From: an uncultured Oscillospiraceae bacterium
GTDB taxonomy: Bacteria; Bacillota; Clostridia; Oscillospirales; Oscillospiraceae
Reading direction: 5' to 3'
DNA: 64,000 bases
NCBI GenBank assembly: GCA_910585265.1
Contig: CAJUCA010000001.1
Coordinates: 99,927-163,926, forward strand
Shown here in pieces: positions 33,707 to 42,384 of the stretch (position 1 is the first letter of the stretch; each line of letters starts with the position of its first letter). A program made the position numbers and the translations under genes. Below the pieces are notes generated by a model that searched no databases, had not been told where the DNA came from, and saw only the letters and a list, made by a program, of their open reading frames with translations.

Positions 33707-34342
33707 TCATCCGTTGTCAAGTTTTCCCGGACCCAAAACGGCCTGGATCTCCTCCCGGCCCAGCCCGCCCTGCCGCAGAATCCGGTAGGGCGTCACGGTC
33801 AGGTCCAAAATGGTGGACTCCATCCCCACCGCGCAGGGCCCGCCGTCCAGCACCGCGGCGATCCGCCCGCCCAGCTGGGCCAGCACACCGTCCGCAGTCT
33901 TGGGACTGGGCCGCCCCGACAGGTTGGCGGAGGGACAGGCCAGCGGTCTGCCCAGCGTCCGGATCACCGCCAGGGCGGCGGGGTGGTCGGGACAGCGCAC
34001 CCCCTGGGTGTCCCCTCCGGCGGGAACGATGGGGGGCAGGGTTCCGCTCCCCCGCAGGATCATGGTCAGCGGCCCGGGCCAGAAGGCGTCCGCCAGCCGG
34101 TAGGCGTCCGCCGGGATGTCCCGGCACACCGTCTCCACCATGCTCATGCCGTCCACCAGCACATTCAGCGGCTTGGCCTCGGGGCGGCCCTTGGCGTCGT
34201 AGTTGGCCTGGACGGCCCGCTCCTGGGTGGCGTCGGCGGCCAGGCCGTACACCGTCTCGGTGGGGAGGGCCACCAGCTTGCCCTCCCGCAGAAGGGTGGC
34301 GGCCTGTTCAATCTCACCACCTGTCAGGCATCGCGTGCTCAC
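33707..34342 (-). CDS. L-threonylcarbamoyladenylate synthase (Sua5/YciO/TsaC)
   Basis: 211 residues, a YrdC-domain protein without the C-terminal Sua5 extension. Makes threonylcarbamoyl-AMP for the t6A37 modification of ANN-decoding tRNAs. Diagnostic pieces: LVALPTETVYGLAADAT (about 27-43), KGRPEAKPLNVLV, FWPGPLTMIL, RCPDHP and CPSANLSGRPSP. The start is GTG 34342 with GGGGGAAAAGCC upstream, so the gene overlaps the end of the preceding membrane-protein gene by 29 bases. The partner TsaB/D/E genes are not in this window. Confidence 0.92.
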   Translation of the reverse strand: MSTRCLTGGEIEQAATLLREGKLVALPTETVYGLAADATQERAVQANYDAKGRPEAKPLNVLVDGMSMVETVCRDIPADAYRLADAFWPGPLTMILRGSGTLPPIVPAGGDTQGVRCPDHPAALAVIRTLGRPLACPSANLSGRPSPKTADGVLAQLGGRIAAVLDGGPCAVGMESTILDLTVTPYRILRQGGLGREEIQAVLGPGKLDNG

Positions 34343-34853
34343 GGCTTTTCCCCCGCTTTCTGATGTTTGAAGTACAATAGACGGCCAGTGCCAGCGTGAG
34401 CAGGAACGGAACTCCGGTCACTGCCATCATCACAGCGGCCTCCCGGCAGTTTTCCACCAGATAGGGCTCGACGCTGGGGCCGATCAGCTTTGGGATGCGC
34501 TCAACCAGATATACGCCATTAGCGCATTCAAACAGTGCAAGAACTGCCGCCACCGGCCAGCCCACGGCACAGCCCACAGTGAGGCGGCTGCGTTTAGGCA
34601 ACGCTCTGGTGTAAAGGATGGACAGCGGCAGCAGGAACAGAAGGGGCACCCCGAGAACAACCGCCAACGCCCTGGCGATCTCAAAATCCTCGGCCAAGCG
34701 CAGGTTATAGCCCGCCTCCCAGTCATAGCCGTACCGAAGAACATCCGGCAGGAGCGCGAAAAGCCGCCAGAGGTCAGCCAGCTCCAACAGGCCAAAAAAC
34801 GCCGTGGCCAGCCAGCATAAGGCACAGCGAACCACGCTGCTGTTTTTCGCCAC
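34314..34853 (-). CDS. Four-helix membrane protein of unknown function
   Basis: 179 residues with hydrophobic segments at about 11-35, 60-82, 90-112 and 143-163. The N-terminus starts MAKNSSVVRCALCWLATAFFGLLELADLW. No family is recognised. It overlaps tsaC by 29 bases and begins four bases after the HAD phosphatase stop, so it belongs to the same transcript. Confidence 0.7.
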   Translation of the reverse strand: MAKNSSVVRCALCWLATAFFGLLELADLWRLFALLPDVLRYGYDWEAGYNLRLAEDFEIARALAVVLGVPLLFLLPLSILYTRALPKRSRLTVGCAVGWPVAAVLALFECANGVYLVERIPKLIGPSVEPYLVENCREAAVMMAVTGVPFLLTLALAVYCTSNIRKRGKSREHAMPDRW

Positions 34854-34857
34854 GCCC

Positions 34858-35544
34858 TCACCCCCGCGCCGCTTTTCGTCCGGCCTGCCGCTGCTGATCG
34901 ATTCCAGGCCGGAGCAGCTCCTCCGGGCGGGCGATCACATAGTCCGCCCCGGCCCCCTCCAGCTCCTGCCGATCCCGGAAGCCCCACAGCACCCCCACCA
35001 CCGTCAGCCCGCCGTTCTTTCCCGTGAGCACGTCCACATTGCTGTCTCCCACAAACAGGGTGTGTTCCGGCTCCGCCCCCATCTGTTCCATGAGACGGCG
35101 CAGAAGGGTGGGGTCGGGCTTCACCGGGGCATCGGGCAGGGCCCCCTGCACCACGTCGAACACGCCCGGGAAATAGTGCTCCACCACCGGGCCCGCCAAG
35201 GCGTGGGCCTTGTTGGACAGCACCGCCAGACGCACCCCCTGCCCCTTCAACGCCGCCAAAAGCTCGGCTATGCCGGGATAGGGGGCGGTCTTGTCCTCCT
35301 TGTGCTCGCCGTAATAGGCGGAGAACTCCGCCAGCGCGCCCGCCAGCGTCTCCCCGTCCGTCCCGGCGGGGGCGAACCGCTCCACCAGCTTGGGGATGCC
35401 GTTTCCCACCATGCGTTTGTACGCGTCCACCGTATGGACGGGCCAGCCGCGGGCGGCGCATACGTGATTGCCCGCGTCCGCCAGATCGTCGATGGTGTTC
35501 AAAAGGGTGCCGTCCAGGTCAAAAATAACATAAGAAAACCGCAA
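34858..35544 (-). CDS. HAD-superfamily phosphatase, phosphoglycolate phosphatase-like
   Basis: 228 residues. HAD motif I is VIFDLDGTLLNT (about 6-17), motif II is AVLSNKAHAL, motif III a Lys in APVKPDP and motif IV TLFVGDSNVDVLTG. An alpha-helical cap (about 18-85) places it in subfamily I with Gph and PpaX. The substrate may be phosphoglycolate, pyrophosphate or another small phosphoester. The start is TTG 35544, backed by AAGGAGAATACCACTA and by the HAD motif starting at the usual distance. Confidence 0.87.
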   Translation of the reverse strand: MRFSYVIFDLDGTLLNTIDDLADAGNHVCAARGWPVHTVDAYKRMVGNGIPKLVERFAPAGTDGETLAGALAEFSAYYGEHKEDKTAPYPGIAELLAALKGQGVRLAVLSNKAHALAGPVVEHYFPGVFDVVQGALPDAPVKPDPTLLRRLMEQMGAEPEHTLFVGDSNVDVLTGKNGGLTVVGVLWGFRDRQELEGAGADYVIARPEELLRPGIDQQRQAGRKAARG

Positions 35545-35559
35545 TAGTGGTATTCTCCT

Positions 35560-35826
35560 TTACACTTCATATCTGCTTTGCATATCTCGAATTCGCTGAT
35601 TTTGCGTTTCATTCAAATTTACATATTTAGCGAGCTTAACGCCCTTATTTATTTCAGTTTGGTAGGAATGTGGCAATCCTGCAATTTTTAGAATCTCAGT
35701 TTTCCCAAAATGATCTAATATTCCCGCATAATAAATTCCAAACAAACGAATATTTAACGTTTTTTCCTTTGTTTGGGCTGTTTCATACATTTCTTTCAAA
35801 ACATTGCCTAAAACATACTCTGTCAC
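35560..35826 (-). CDS. Small AT-rich hypothetical protein
   Basis: 88 residues, no recognised family. Soluble, mixed charge, with helical-looking segments (LGNVLKEMYETAQT, ILKIAGLPHSYQTEINKGVKLAKYV) that could form a small helix-turn-helix-like unit; this is only an impression. Its GTG start at 35826 lies two bases past the prfA stop and uses AAAGGGCG at the end of prfA, so it is translationally coupled. Base composition is strikingly AT-rich compared with neighbours on both sides, suggesting recent transfer. Confidence 0.65.
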   Translation of the reverse strand: MTEYVLGNVLKEMYETAQTKEKTLNIRLFGIYYAGILDHFGKTEILKIAGLPHSYQTEINKGVKLAKYVNLNETQNQRIRDMQSRYEV

Positions 35827-35828
35827 TC

Positions 35829-36887
35829 TTATTCACGCCCTTTCAGCTGCTCGGCTTGGTTCGCCATAGTCAGCGCGTCAATGATCTCGTCCAGATCGCC
35901 GTCCATCACCCCGTCCAGCTTGTAGAGCGTCAGCCCCACCCGGTGGTCGGTGAGCCGCCCCTGGGGGAAGTTATAGGTGCGGACGCGCTCGTTGCGCATA
36001 CCCGTGCCCACCTGGCTGCGGCGGTTCTCGCCGTACTCGGACTCCACCCGTTCCCGCTCCCGGTCGTACAGGATGGAGGCCAAAAGCCGCATGGCCTTCT
36101 CCCGGTTCTGGAACTGGCTGCGCTCCTGCTGGCACTCCACCACCGTCCCGGTGGGCTTGTGGATGAGCCGCACGGCGGAGGAGGTCTTGTTGATGTGCTG
36201 GCCCCCCGCCCCGGAGGAGCGGAACACCTGCATCTCCACGTCGGCGGGGTTGATCTCCACGTCCACCGTCTCCATCTCCGGCAGGACGGCCACCGTCACG
36301 GTGGAGGTATGAATCCGCCCGCCGGACTCCGTTTCCGGCACCCGCTGTACCCGGTGGACGCCGCTTTCAAACTTGAGCCGCGACCAGGCCCCGTCCCCCT
36401 GGACAGTGAAGGAGATCTCCTTTACCCCGCCCAGCTCCGTTTCGCTGGCGGAATTGATCTCCACCTGCCAGCCCCGCTTTTCCGCGTACATGGTATACAT
36501 CCGGGTGAGGGAGTGGGCAAACAGGGCGGATTCCTCCCCCCCTACTCCGGCCCGTATCTCCATGATGACGTTCTTGCCGTCGTTGGGGTCCTTGGGCAGC
36601 AGGAGGATTTTGATCTCCCGCTCCAGCCGCTCTATGTCCTCCCTGGCCTGGGCCAGCTCCTGCTGGGCCAGCTCCCGCATCTCCGGGTCGGACAGCAGCT
36701 CCTCCGCCTCCGCCAGATCGGACTGGGCCCTGCACAACCCCCGGTAGGCCGTCACCAGCGGCTCAAGCTCCCGCTGCTCCCGGTTCAGGCGGGAGACCAG
36801 CTCGGGGTCGCTGTAGGTCTCGTTGGCGGCCAGCCGGGCCTCCAACTCCTGATATCTCAATTCAATGGTTTTTAACTGCGTGTCTAT
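35829..36887 (-). CDS. prfA: Peptide chain release factor 1
   Basis: About 352 residues from the start given here (family 355-360). Releases peptides at UAA and UAG. The GGQ loop is in SSGAGGQHINKTSSAVRL (about 230), with the PxT-type stop-codon region upstream of it. No ATG, GTG or TTG lies at the expected place. The frame is closed by a TGA nine bases upstream, and the codon with correct spacing from AGGTG is ATA at 36887-36885. A TTG at 36860 would trim the conserved N-terminus and has no ribosome site. The ATA overlaps the TAG of a six-codon ORF (36904-36884). Confidence 0.9.
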   Translation of the reverse strand: MDTQLKTIELRYQELEARLAANETYSDPELVSRLNREQRELEPLVTAYRGLCRAQSDLAEAEELLSDPEMRELAQQELAQAREDIERLEREIKILLLPKDPNDGKNVIMEIRAGVGGEESALFAHSLTRMYTMYAEKRGWQVEINSASETELGGVKEISFTVQGDGAWSRLKFESGVHRVQRVPETESGGRIHTSTVTVAVLPEMETVDVEINPADVEMQVFRSSGAGGQHINKTSSAVRLIHKPTGTVVECQQERSQFQNREKAMRLLASILYDRERERVESEYGENRRSQVGTGMRNERVRTYNFPQGRLTDHRVGLTLYKLDGVMDGDLDEIIDALTMANQAEQLKGRE

Positions 36888-36960
36888 GCCGTTTCACCTG
36901 CCATATCCTTCTGATAGATGGGCGCACATCCGCGCCCGCAAATAGGCCAAACGCCAGAAA

Positions 36961-36987
36961 GGGCGGACGCGCACTGCGCGCCCCTAC
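36961..36987. repeat. Short GC palindrome (REP-like) over the YdcF stop codon
   Basis: On the minus strand GTAGGGGCGCGCAGTGCGCG and onward to CCGCCC. Its leading GTAG supplies the TAG stop of the YdcF gene. The same GTAGGGGCG...CGCCC frame occurs at 44967-44993. Confidence 0.55.
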
Positions 36988-37640
36988 CCCCGGTCAAACA
37001 GGAACGATTTCACCAACGCCAGCGGCTCCCGGAAGAACATCTGGACCCGGGAGGGCGCGTGGCTCACCGGGGCGGCCAGGGTGGAAATATGCTGGTCATT
37101 GTATTCCTCACCCCGCAAGCTGTCGGCCCGCACCCGGTTCCACAGCATTTCAATGCGGGCCAGATGGAAGCCGCTGGACACCAGGAGCACATCGTCGGTC
37201 AGGCTCCACCCCTCCCGCTCCATCAGGGCAAAGGTGTTGTTGATATTCTGCCAGGTGTTCCGGGACTTGTCCTCCATGAAGATCTGATCCCCGTCCACCC
37301 CGTGGGCGGTGAGGTAGTCATACATTCCCTGGGCCTCGGAGATGTGCTCGTCGTCCCCCTTGCCTCCGGTGACGATGATCTTCATGTCAGGATGCTCCTC
37401 CCAGTAGGCCAGGGCGGTGTCCAGCCGGTCCCGGAGGAGAATGGACGGCCCGTCCCTCCGCATCTGGCACCCGAAAATCACCATGACCTGGGGATCGCCC
37501 GCCGCCTTGTTCCGGCTGTGCAGGCCGATATAGGCCTCCAATGCCCCGAAGGCCACAGCCCCCGCCACAACCAACGCCAGCAGGGCCAGCAGCCACTTCC
37601 GCGCCCCGCTCCGTCCCCGGTAGCCAGTATATTCTTTCAT
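36984..37640 (-). CDS. YdcF/DUF218 family membrane-anchored protein
   Basis: 218 residues. One N-terminal membrane helix (about 16-38), then a DUF218 domain: VMVIFGCQMRRDGPSILLRDRLDTAL, IIVTGGKGDDEHISEAQGMYDYLTAHGV, EDKSRNTWQNINNTF and LVSSGFHLAR. The family includes SanA/ElyC and YdcF, linked to envelope integrity and S-adenosylmethionine binding, but no reaction is established. It lies three bases downstream of the ABC-F stop and upstream of prfA. Confidence 0.83.
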   Translation of the reverse strand: MKEYTGYRGRSGARKWLLALLALVVAGAVAFGALEAYIGLHSRNKAAGDPQVMVIFGCQMRRDGPSILLRDRLDTALAYWEEHPDMKIIVTGGKGDDEHISEAQGMYDYLTAHGVDGDQIFMEDKSRNTWQNINNTFALMEREGWSLTDDVLLVSSGFHLARIEMLWNRVRADSLRGEEYNDQHISTLAAPVSHAPSRVQMFFREPLALVKSFLFDRG

Positions 37641-37643
37641 CCC

Positions 37644-39551
37644 TTACGACCCCTTTGCGTCCTCTAATTCCGCCGCCAGCCGCTCCCATTCTGCGTAGCA
37701 GCGGGCCAGCTCGTCCTCCACCGACTCCCGTTCCCGGTAGATCTCCTGGAGCCTCAAATAGTCCGACGCGGCCCCCTCCGCCTCCTGGGCCAGCTCGTCC
37801 AGCCGCACCTCCAGCTTTTCCACCGCCCGCTCGGCGGCGCGCACCTGCTTTTCCAGCTCCTTGGTGCCGCCGGGACGGCGGGGCCTGTCCTCCTTCGGCT
37901 TCTCCGGCTCCGGGGCGGGGGCTTTGCCGTTTTTGAACTGCTCCTGACGCTCCCGGAAGGCCCGGAACTCGCTGTAGGTGCCCTTGAAGTCGGTGATCTG
38001 CCCGTTTTCCAGCATCCACACCCGGGTGGCGAACTTCTCGATGAAATAGCGGTCGTGGGAGACGAACAGCAGGTTGCCGCCGTACTCCTCCACCGCCTCC
38101 TCGATCCACTCCCGGGAGTCGATGTCCAGGTGGTTGGTGGGCTCGTCCAGGATGAGCAGGTTGATCCGGCTGTCCATGAGCATACACAGGCGCAGCCGGG
38201 ACTGCTCCCCGCCGGACAGGGCGGACACCACCTTGAACACGTCCTCCCCCCGGAACTTGAAGGCCGCCAGCCGATCCCTCGCCTCCTGGGTGGAGCAGTT
38301 CTGGGCGTACAGCATGGTGTCCACCAGATTCCGGTCGGGCCGGTCAAAGTGGATGATCTGGGGCAGGTAGCCGATCCGGATGGACGGCCCCAGGTAGATG
38401 GAGCCGGAGTCCGGGGCCTCCTCCTCCATGATGAGCTTGATGAAGGTGGATTTCCCGGTGCCGTTGTCCCCCAAGAGGGCGATCCGCTCGCCCCCCGTCA
38501 CATCCAGGTTGATGTGGTCGAACAGCACCCGATCCCCGAAGGACTTTTTCAGCTCCGTCACCACCAGGGCCTCGTCCCCGTGGAACTCCCGCTCGCCGAA
38601 GCGGGTGGACAGCTTGCGCTCCTTGGTGGGCTTGTCCGTGGTGCGCATCCGCTCGATCCGCCGCTCCATGTTGATGGCCCGGCGGTACTGCTTGTCGTTC
38701 CCCTTGAAGGCCCACAGGCGCATCTGCTCCGCCGCCGCCTCCAGCTGGGCGATCTTGGCCTGCTCCTTCTCGTACTGCTTCAGCCGCTCCAGGTAGCGGC
38801 GTTCCTTCTCCTCCACGTAGAAGGAGTAATTGCCGGAGTACAGCTCCGCCTTGCCGTCCTGGATCTCCGCCACCCGTTTTACCACCTTGTCCAGGAACCA
38901 GCGGTCGTGGGAGATGGCCAGCACCGTGCCCTTGAACCGCTCCAGGTAGCCCTCCAGCCACTCGGTGGCGTTGAGGTCCAGGTGGTTGGTGGGCTCGTCC
39001 AGCAGGAGGATGTCGGTGTCCTCTAAAATCAGCCGGGCCAGATTGATCCGGGTCTTTTCCCCGCCGGACAGCGCGTCAAAGGGCCGGGAGCGCATCTCAC
39101 CCCCGATCCCCAGGCCGTTGCAGACCTTGTTTAACCTTGTTTCGGTGTCGTACCCGCCCCCGGCCTCAAAGGCGGCGGTGAGCTTGTCGTACCGGGCCAT
39201 GACGGCGGGGTCCGCCCCGTCCGCCATCCTGGCCGCCAGCTCCGCCAGCTCCCCCTCCATGGCATGGAGAGGAGCGAAGGCGGTGTCCAGCACGTCCCGG
39301 ACGGTGTAGCCCTCCGGGTACACCGGGATCTGGGAGATCAGACCGATCCGCTTGTCCGGGGCGATGGAGATGGTCCCCTCGTCCGGGTCCACCTGCCCGG
39401 TCATCATGCGGAAGATGGTGGTCTTGCCTGCCCCGTTCCGGCCCAGCAGGCCCACCCGCTCCCCCTGGTCGATCTGGAGGGAGAAGCCGTCCAATATCCG
39501 TTTGCCGACCTCGAACTCCTTGACGAGGCCGGTGAGCTGTATGTCAATCAT
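37644..39551 (-). CDS. ABC-F family ATPase
   Basis: 635 residues. Two ABC cassettes without membrane domains: the first Walker A is GLLGRNGAGKTTIF (about 34) with signature LSGGEKTRINLARLIL; the second is ALLGDNGTGKSTFI (about 357) with signature LSGGEQSRLRLCMLM. Both have LDEPTNHLD. A charged linker (about 230-320) separates them and a coiled-coil C-terminus (about 560-635) follows, as in Uup/YdiF. ABC-F proteins act on stalled ribosomes; a resistance role is possible but the C-terminal coiled coil favours the housekeeping type. AAGGAGAACAGTTACCC precedes the ATG. Confidence 0.92.
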   Translation of the reverse strand: MIDIQLTGLVKEFEVGKRILDGFSLQIDQGERVGLLGRNGAGKTTIFRMMTGQVDPDEGTISIAPDKRIGLISQIPVYPEGYTVRDVLDTAFAPLHAMEGELAELAARMADGADPAVMARYDKLTAAFEAGGGYDTETRLNKVCNGLGIGGEMRSRPFDALSGGEKTRINLARLILEDTDILLLDEPTNHLDLNATEWLEGYLERFKGTVLAISHDRWFLDKVVKRVAEIQDGKAELYSGNYSFYVEEKERRYLERLKQYEKEQAKIAQLEAAAEQMRLWAFKGNDKQYRRAINMERRIERMRTTDKPTKERKLSTRFGEREFHGDEALVVTELKKSFGDRVLFDHINLDVTGGERIALLGDNGTGKSTFIKLIMEEEAPDSGSIYLGPSIRIGYLPQIIHFDRPDRNLVDTMLYAQNCSTQEARDRLAAFKFRGEDVFKVVSALSGGEQSRLRLCMLMDSRINLLILDEPTNHLDIDSREWIEEAVEEYGGNLLFVSHDRYFIEKFATRVWMLENGQITDFKGTYSEFRAFRERQEQFKNGKAPAPEPEKPKEDRPRRPGGTKELEKQVRAAERAVEKLEVRLDELAQEAEGAASDYLRLQEIYRERESVEDELARCYAEWERLAAELEDAKGS

Positions 39552-39576
39552 GGGTAACTGTTCTCCTTATCAGGCG

Positions 39577-39645
39577 CAGGGGCGCGCCCTGCGCGCCCGC
39601 CCCCCAACCGCGCGAGCCTGCGGGCGGACAATGTCCGCCCCCGCA
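39577..39645. repeat. Two short GC palindromes between murF and the ABC-F gene
   Basis: CAGGGGCGCGCCCTGCGCGC (39577-39596, continuing CCGCCC) and GGGCGGACAATGTCCGCCC (39622-39640) resemble the REP-like palindromes at 36961 and 44967. They nearly fill the 100-bp gap. Confidence 0.5.
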
Positions 39646-39651
39646 AACCCG

Positions 39652-41043
39652 TTATTGCGGAACGTTTTCTAACAGATAATCTACAATTTTTTCAAAGGCC
39701 ATGGAGCGGGACGCCTTGACCAAAATCGTGGCCCCCGCCCGCACCTCCCGGGACAGGGCGTTTTTGGCCTCGTCCAGGGTGGGGAAGTAGTCCGCCTGCT
39801 CCAGCCCCGCGTCCCTGGCCCCCTCCGCCATGAACCGGGCCAGATCGCCGATGGCGATGAGCCGGTCCGTGCCGGACTGGGCGAAGCACCCACCCACCGC
39901 CCGGTGGAACTGCTCCCCGCCGGGGCCCAGCTCCTTCATGTCGCCCACGACGGCCACCTTCCGGCGTTTCTGCCCCGCGTCGCCCAAAACCGCCGCCGCC
40001 GCCCGCATGGACTGGGGGTTGGCGTTGTAGGCGTCGTTGAGTATGACGATGTCCCCCTTGCACCGGACAATGTTCATCCGCATCTTGGTGGGCAGGAACG
40101 CGCCGATCCCCCGGACGATCTCGTCGGGGGCCATGCCCAGGGCCTCTCCCACGGCGGCGGCCATGAGGGTGGGGTAGATCATGTGGCTTCCCAGGGCGGG
40201 TATGTCCGCCTCAAACTGGCCCCTGGGGGTCTTGACCCGGCAGGTCAGGTGCCCCCCGTCGCCGCTGTTCAGATCCCGGGCGGTGTAGTCCAGCCCCTCG
40301 CCGCCCCCCACAAACACGGCGCGCTGGGACAGGGTGCCTTTGAGGGTGGCCAGCAGGGGATCATCCCCGTTGAGGACGGCCAGGCCGTCCCGCTTCAGGT
40401 GGGGGAAGATCTCGCACTTGGCCTTGAAGATATTTTCCCGGCTGCCCAGGTTCTCGATGTGGGCATCCCCGATGTTGGTGATCAGGGCCATGTCCGGCTC
40501 CACTAAACGGGCCAGGTTGTCGATCTCCCCGGCGTGGTCCATCCCCAGCTCCACCACGCACACCTCATGCCCTTTCTCCAGCTTCAGCAGGGTGAGGGGC
40601 ACGCCGATGTCGTTGTTGAAGTTCCCCTCCGTCTTGTGGACCCGGAACCTGGCCCCCAGGACGGCAGCCACCATGTCCTTGGTGGTGGTCTTTCCCACCG
40701 AGCCGGTGACTGCGATGAAGGGGATGGGGAACAGGCCCTTGTAGTACCGGGCCAGCTCCCACAGGGCGCGCTGGGTGGAGCGCACCTTGATATAAAATTT
40801 TCCGGGCAGATAACTCTCCCGCTCCCGGGCGGTGAGACAGCCCGCGGCCCCCGCCTCCAGGGCGGCGTTGATGAAGGAATGGCCGTCGAACCGCTCCCCC
40901 TCCAGGGGGATGAACAGACAGCCCGGAGTGATGCTCCGGCTGTCGGTGCACACGTCCGCCGCGGTGGCGTCCAGGTCGGCGAAATCCCCCAGCAGGGTGC
41001 CGCCCACCGCTTCTAGAAGCTGTCTCAGCGTCAGTTTCTCCAT
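39652..41043 (-). CDS. murF: UDP-N-acetylmuramoyl-tripeptide--D-alanyl-D-alanine ligase
   Basis: 463 residues. Adds D-Ala-D-Ala to the UDP-MurNAc-tripeptide. An N-terminal Mur domain (RQLLEAVGGTLLG, VCTDSRSITPGCLFIPLEGERFDGHSF), the ATP loop AVTGSVGKTTTKDMV (about 109-123), the carbamylated-Lys region and a C-terminal domain with LNDAYNANPQSMRAA are present. ATG 41043 follows GAGAGGAGCGCGATT. It lies downstream of ddl, its substrate supplier, with repeat copy D between them. Confidence 0.95.
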   Translation of the reverse strand: MEKLTLRQLLEAVGGTLLGDFADLDATAADVCTDSRSITPGCLFIPLEGERFDGHSFINAALEAGAAGCLTARERESYLPGKFYIKVRSTQRALWELARYYKGLFPIPFIAVTGSVGKTTTKDMVAAVLGARFRVHKTEGNFNNDIGVPLTLLKLEKGHEVCVVELGMDHAGEIDNLARLVEPDMALITNIGDAHIENLGSRENIFKAKCEIFPHLKRDGLAVLNGDDPLLATLKGTLSQRAVFVGGGEGLDYTARDLNSGDGGHLTCRVKTPRGQFEADIPALGSHMIYPTLMAAAVGEALGMAPDEIVRGIGAFLPTKMRMNIVRCKGDIVILNDAYNANPQSMRAAAAVLGDAGQKRRKVAVVGDMKELGPGGEQFHRAVGGCFAQSGTDRLIAIGDLARFMAEGARDAGLEQADYFPTLDEAKNALSREVRAGATILVKASRSMAFEKIVDYLLENVPQ

Positions 41044-41062
41044 AATCGCGCTCCTCTCTCTT

Positions 41063-41225
41063 AGAGCCTGTTTAGAATCTGTCAAAACGCCATCCCGGCA
41101 CATCTTTTTCCGCTGGGCCGCGTTGACTTGACTTGAAATACACAAAGTATTCCTGCGTCAAATCGCCTTGCCCAGCGAAAAAATACGCCCCTGTCTGGCA
41201 TTCCGCCAGATTTTAAACAGGCTCT
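41063..41225 (+). repeat. Interspersed long-hairpin repeat, copy D
   Basis: 163 bp between ddl and murF. The outer arms AGAGCCTGTTTA/TAAACAGGCTCT are perfect; the middle arms TTTTTCCGCTGGGC/GCCCAGCGAAAAAA, inner arms TTGAC/GTCAA and the core GAAATACACAAAGTATTC (41135-41152) are present. Read from the minus-strand ddl-murF transcript it would form one long hairpin just before the murF ribosome site. Confidence 0.92.
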
Positions 41226-41253
41226 TGGGCGGGGCCAGCCCCTCCCCCACAGG

Positions 41254-42300
41254 TCATTTTCCGGCCTTCCGGGCCTTTAGGGACGCGGTGATGATCCGCT
41301 CGCACAGCTCGCCGTAGCCGATGCCCACCGCCGCCGCCTCCTGGGGCAGGAGGCTGGTGGGGGTCATCCCCGGCAGGGTGTTGATCTCCAGGAACCAGGG
41401 CGTGCCGTCCTCCTCCACAATGAAGTCCGCCCGGGCGTACACCGACAGGCCCAGGCCGCGGAACACCGTCAACGCCGCCTCCCCCAGCCGCTGTTCCCAC
41501 TCCGCCGGAATGGGGGCGGGGCAGAACTCCTCCGCCGCCCCGGGCTGGTACTTGTTCTCGTAGTCGTAGAAGCCCTCCTTGGGCACGATCTCAATGGAGG
41601 GCAGGGCCTTGTCCTCCAAAATGCCCACCTGGATCTCCCGGCCCGCCACGTACTGCTCAATGACGCACACGCCGCCGCAGGACAGGCCGTCCCGCAGGGC
41701 GGCGGGCAGGTCCTCCCCCCTCCGGACAACGGACACCCCGATGGACGAGCCGGAGGCCACCGGCTTCACCACGCAGGGGGTGTCCAGACGCTCCGCCAGG
41801 GCGGGTATCTCCTCCTCTGTGTACTTCACCAGCTCCCACTTGGGCGTGCGGACCCCCAGGGGGGCCGCCACCCGCTTGGTCAGATCCTTGTCCATGGCGA
41901 TGGCACTGCCTAAATGGCCCGCCCCGGTGTAGGGGATGCCCAGCAGGTCCAGGGCGGCCTGCACCCGGCCGTCCTCCCCGCAGGCCCCGTGGAGGCCCAG
42001 GAACACCACGTCCGCCATGCCGCACAGATCCAGCACCCCGGGCCCAAACTGGCTGGCTCCACCCTCTGTCCGGGACGCCTTCACCGACTCCAGATCCGGG
42101 GCCTGCCGCCCGATCCGGGTAAGCTCCTCCGGGATGGGGGCGGCGAACAGGGCGGCGGGCTCCTCCCCGGTGCCCAGGTACATATCGATCAGGGCCGTCT
42201 CGTGCCCCCGCTCCCGCAGGGCGGCGCACACCTTGCAGCCGCTGGAGAGGGACACATTGCGCTCCGGGCTGAGGCCCCCGGCCAAAACAACGATTTTCAT
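41254..42300 (-). CDS. ddl: D-alanine--D-alanine ligase
   Basis: 348 residues. Joins two D-Ala with ATP. An N-terminal VLAGGLSPERNVSLSSG, an ATP-grasp centre with VVKPVASGSSIGVSVV (about 180) and C-terminal ADFIVEEDGTPWFLEINTLPGMTPTSLLPQEAAAVG with the metal-binding Glu/Asn are all present. Judging the D-Ala versus D-Lac or D-Ser type needs alignment of the omega loop, not possible by eye. ATG 42300 follows AAGGAGAACCGTT. First gene of the murein-containing minus-strand run, with its own promoter. Confidence 0.94.
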   Translation of the reverse strand: MKIVVLAGGLSPERNVSLSSGCKVCAALRERGHETALIDMYLGTGEEPAALFAAPIPEELTRIGRQAPDLESVKASRTEGGASQFGPGVLDLCGMADVVFLGLHGACGEDGRVQAALDLLGIPYTGAGHLGSAIAMDKDLTKRVAAPLGVRTPKWELVKYTEEEIPALAERLDTPCVVKPVASGSSIGVSVVRRGEDLPAALRDGLSCGGVCVIEQYVAGREIQVGILEDKALPSIEIVPKEGFYDYENKYQPGAAEEFCPAPIPAEWEQRLGEAALTVFRGLGLSVYARADFIVEEDGTPWFLEINTLPGMTPTSLLPQEAAAVGIGYGELCERIITASLKARKAGK

Positions 42301-42355
42301 AACGGTTCTCCTTATTCCACGAGGTATTCCACCTCTATTTTATGCTGGAAAGAAA

Positions 42356-42384
42356 ATTATACCACAACCCCCCGGAGGAAACAA
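42356..42384 (-). promoter_or_regulatory. Promoter of ddl
   Basis: TTGTTT (42384-42379), a 17-base spacer and TATAAT (42361-42356) with an upstream TG. Confidence 0.65.
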
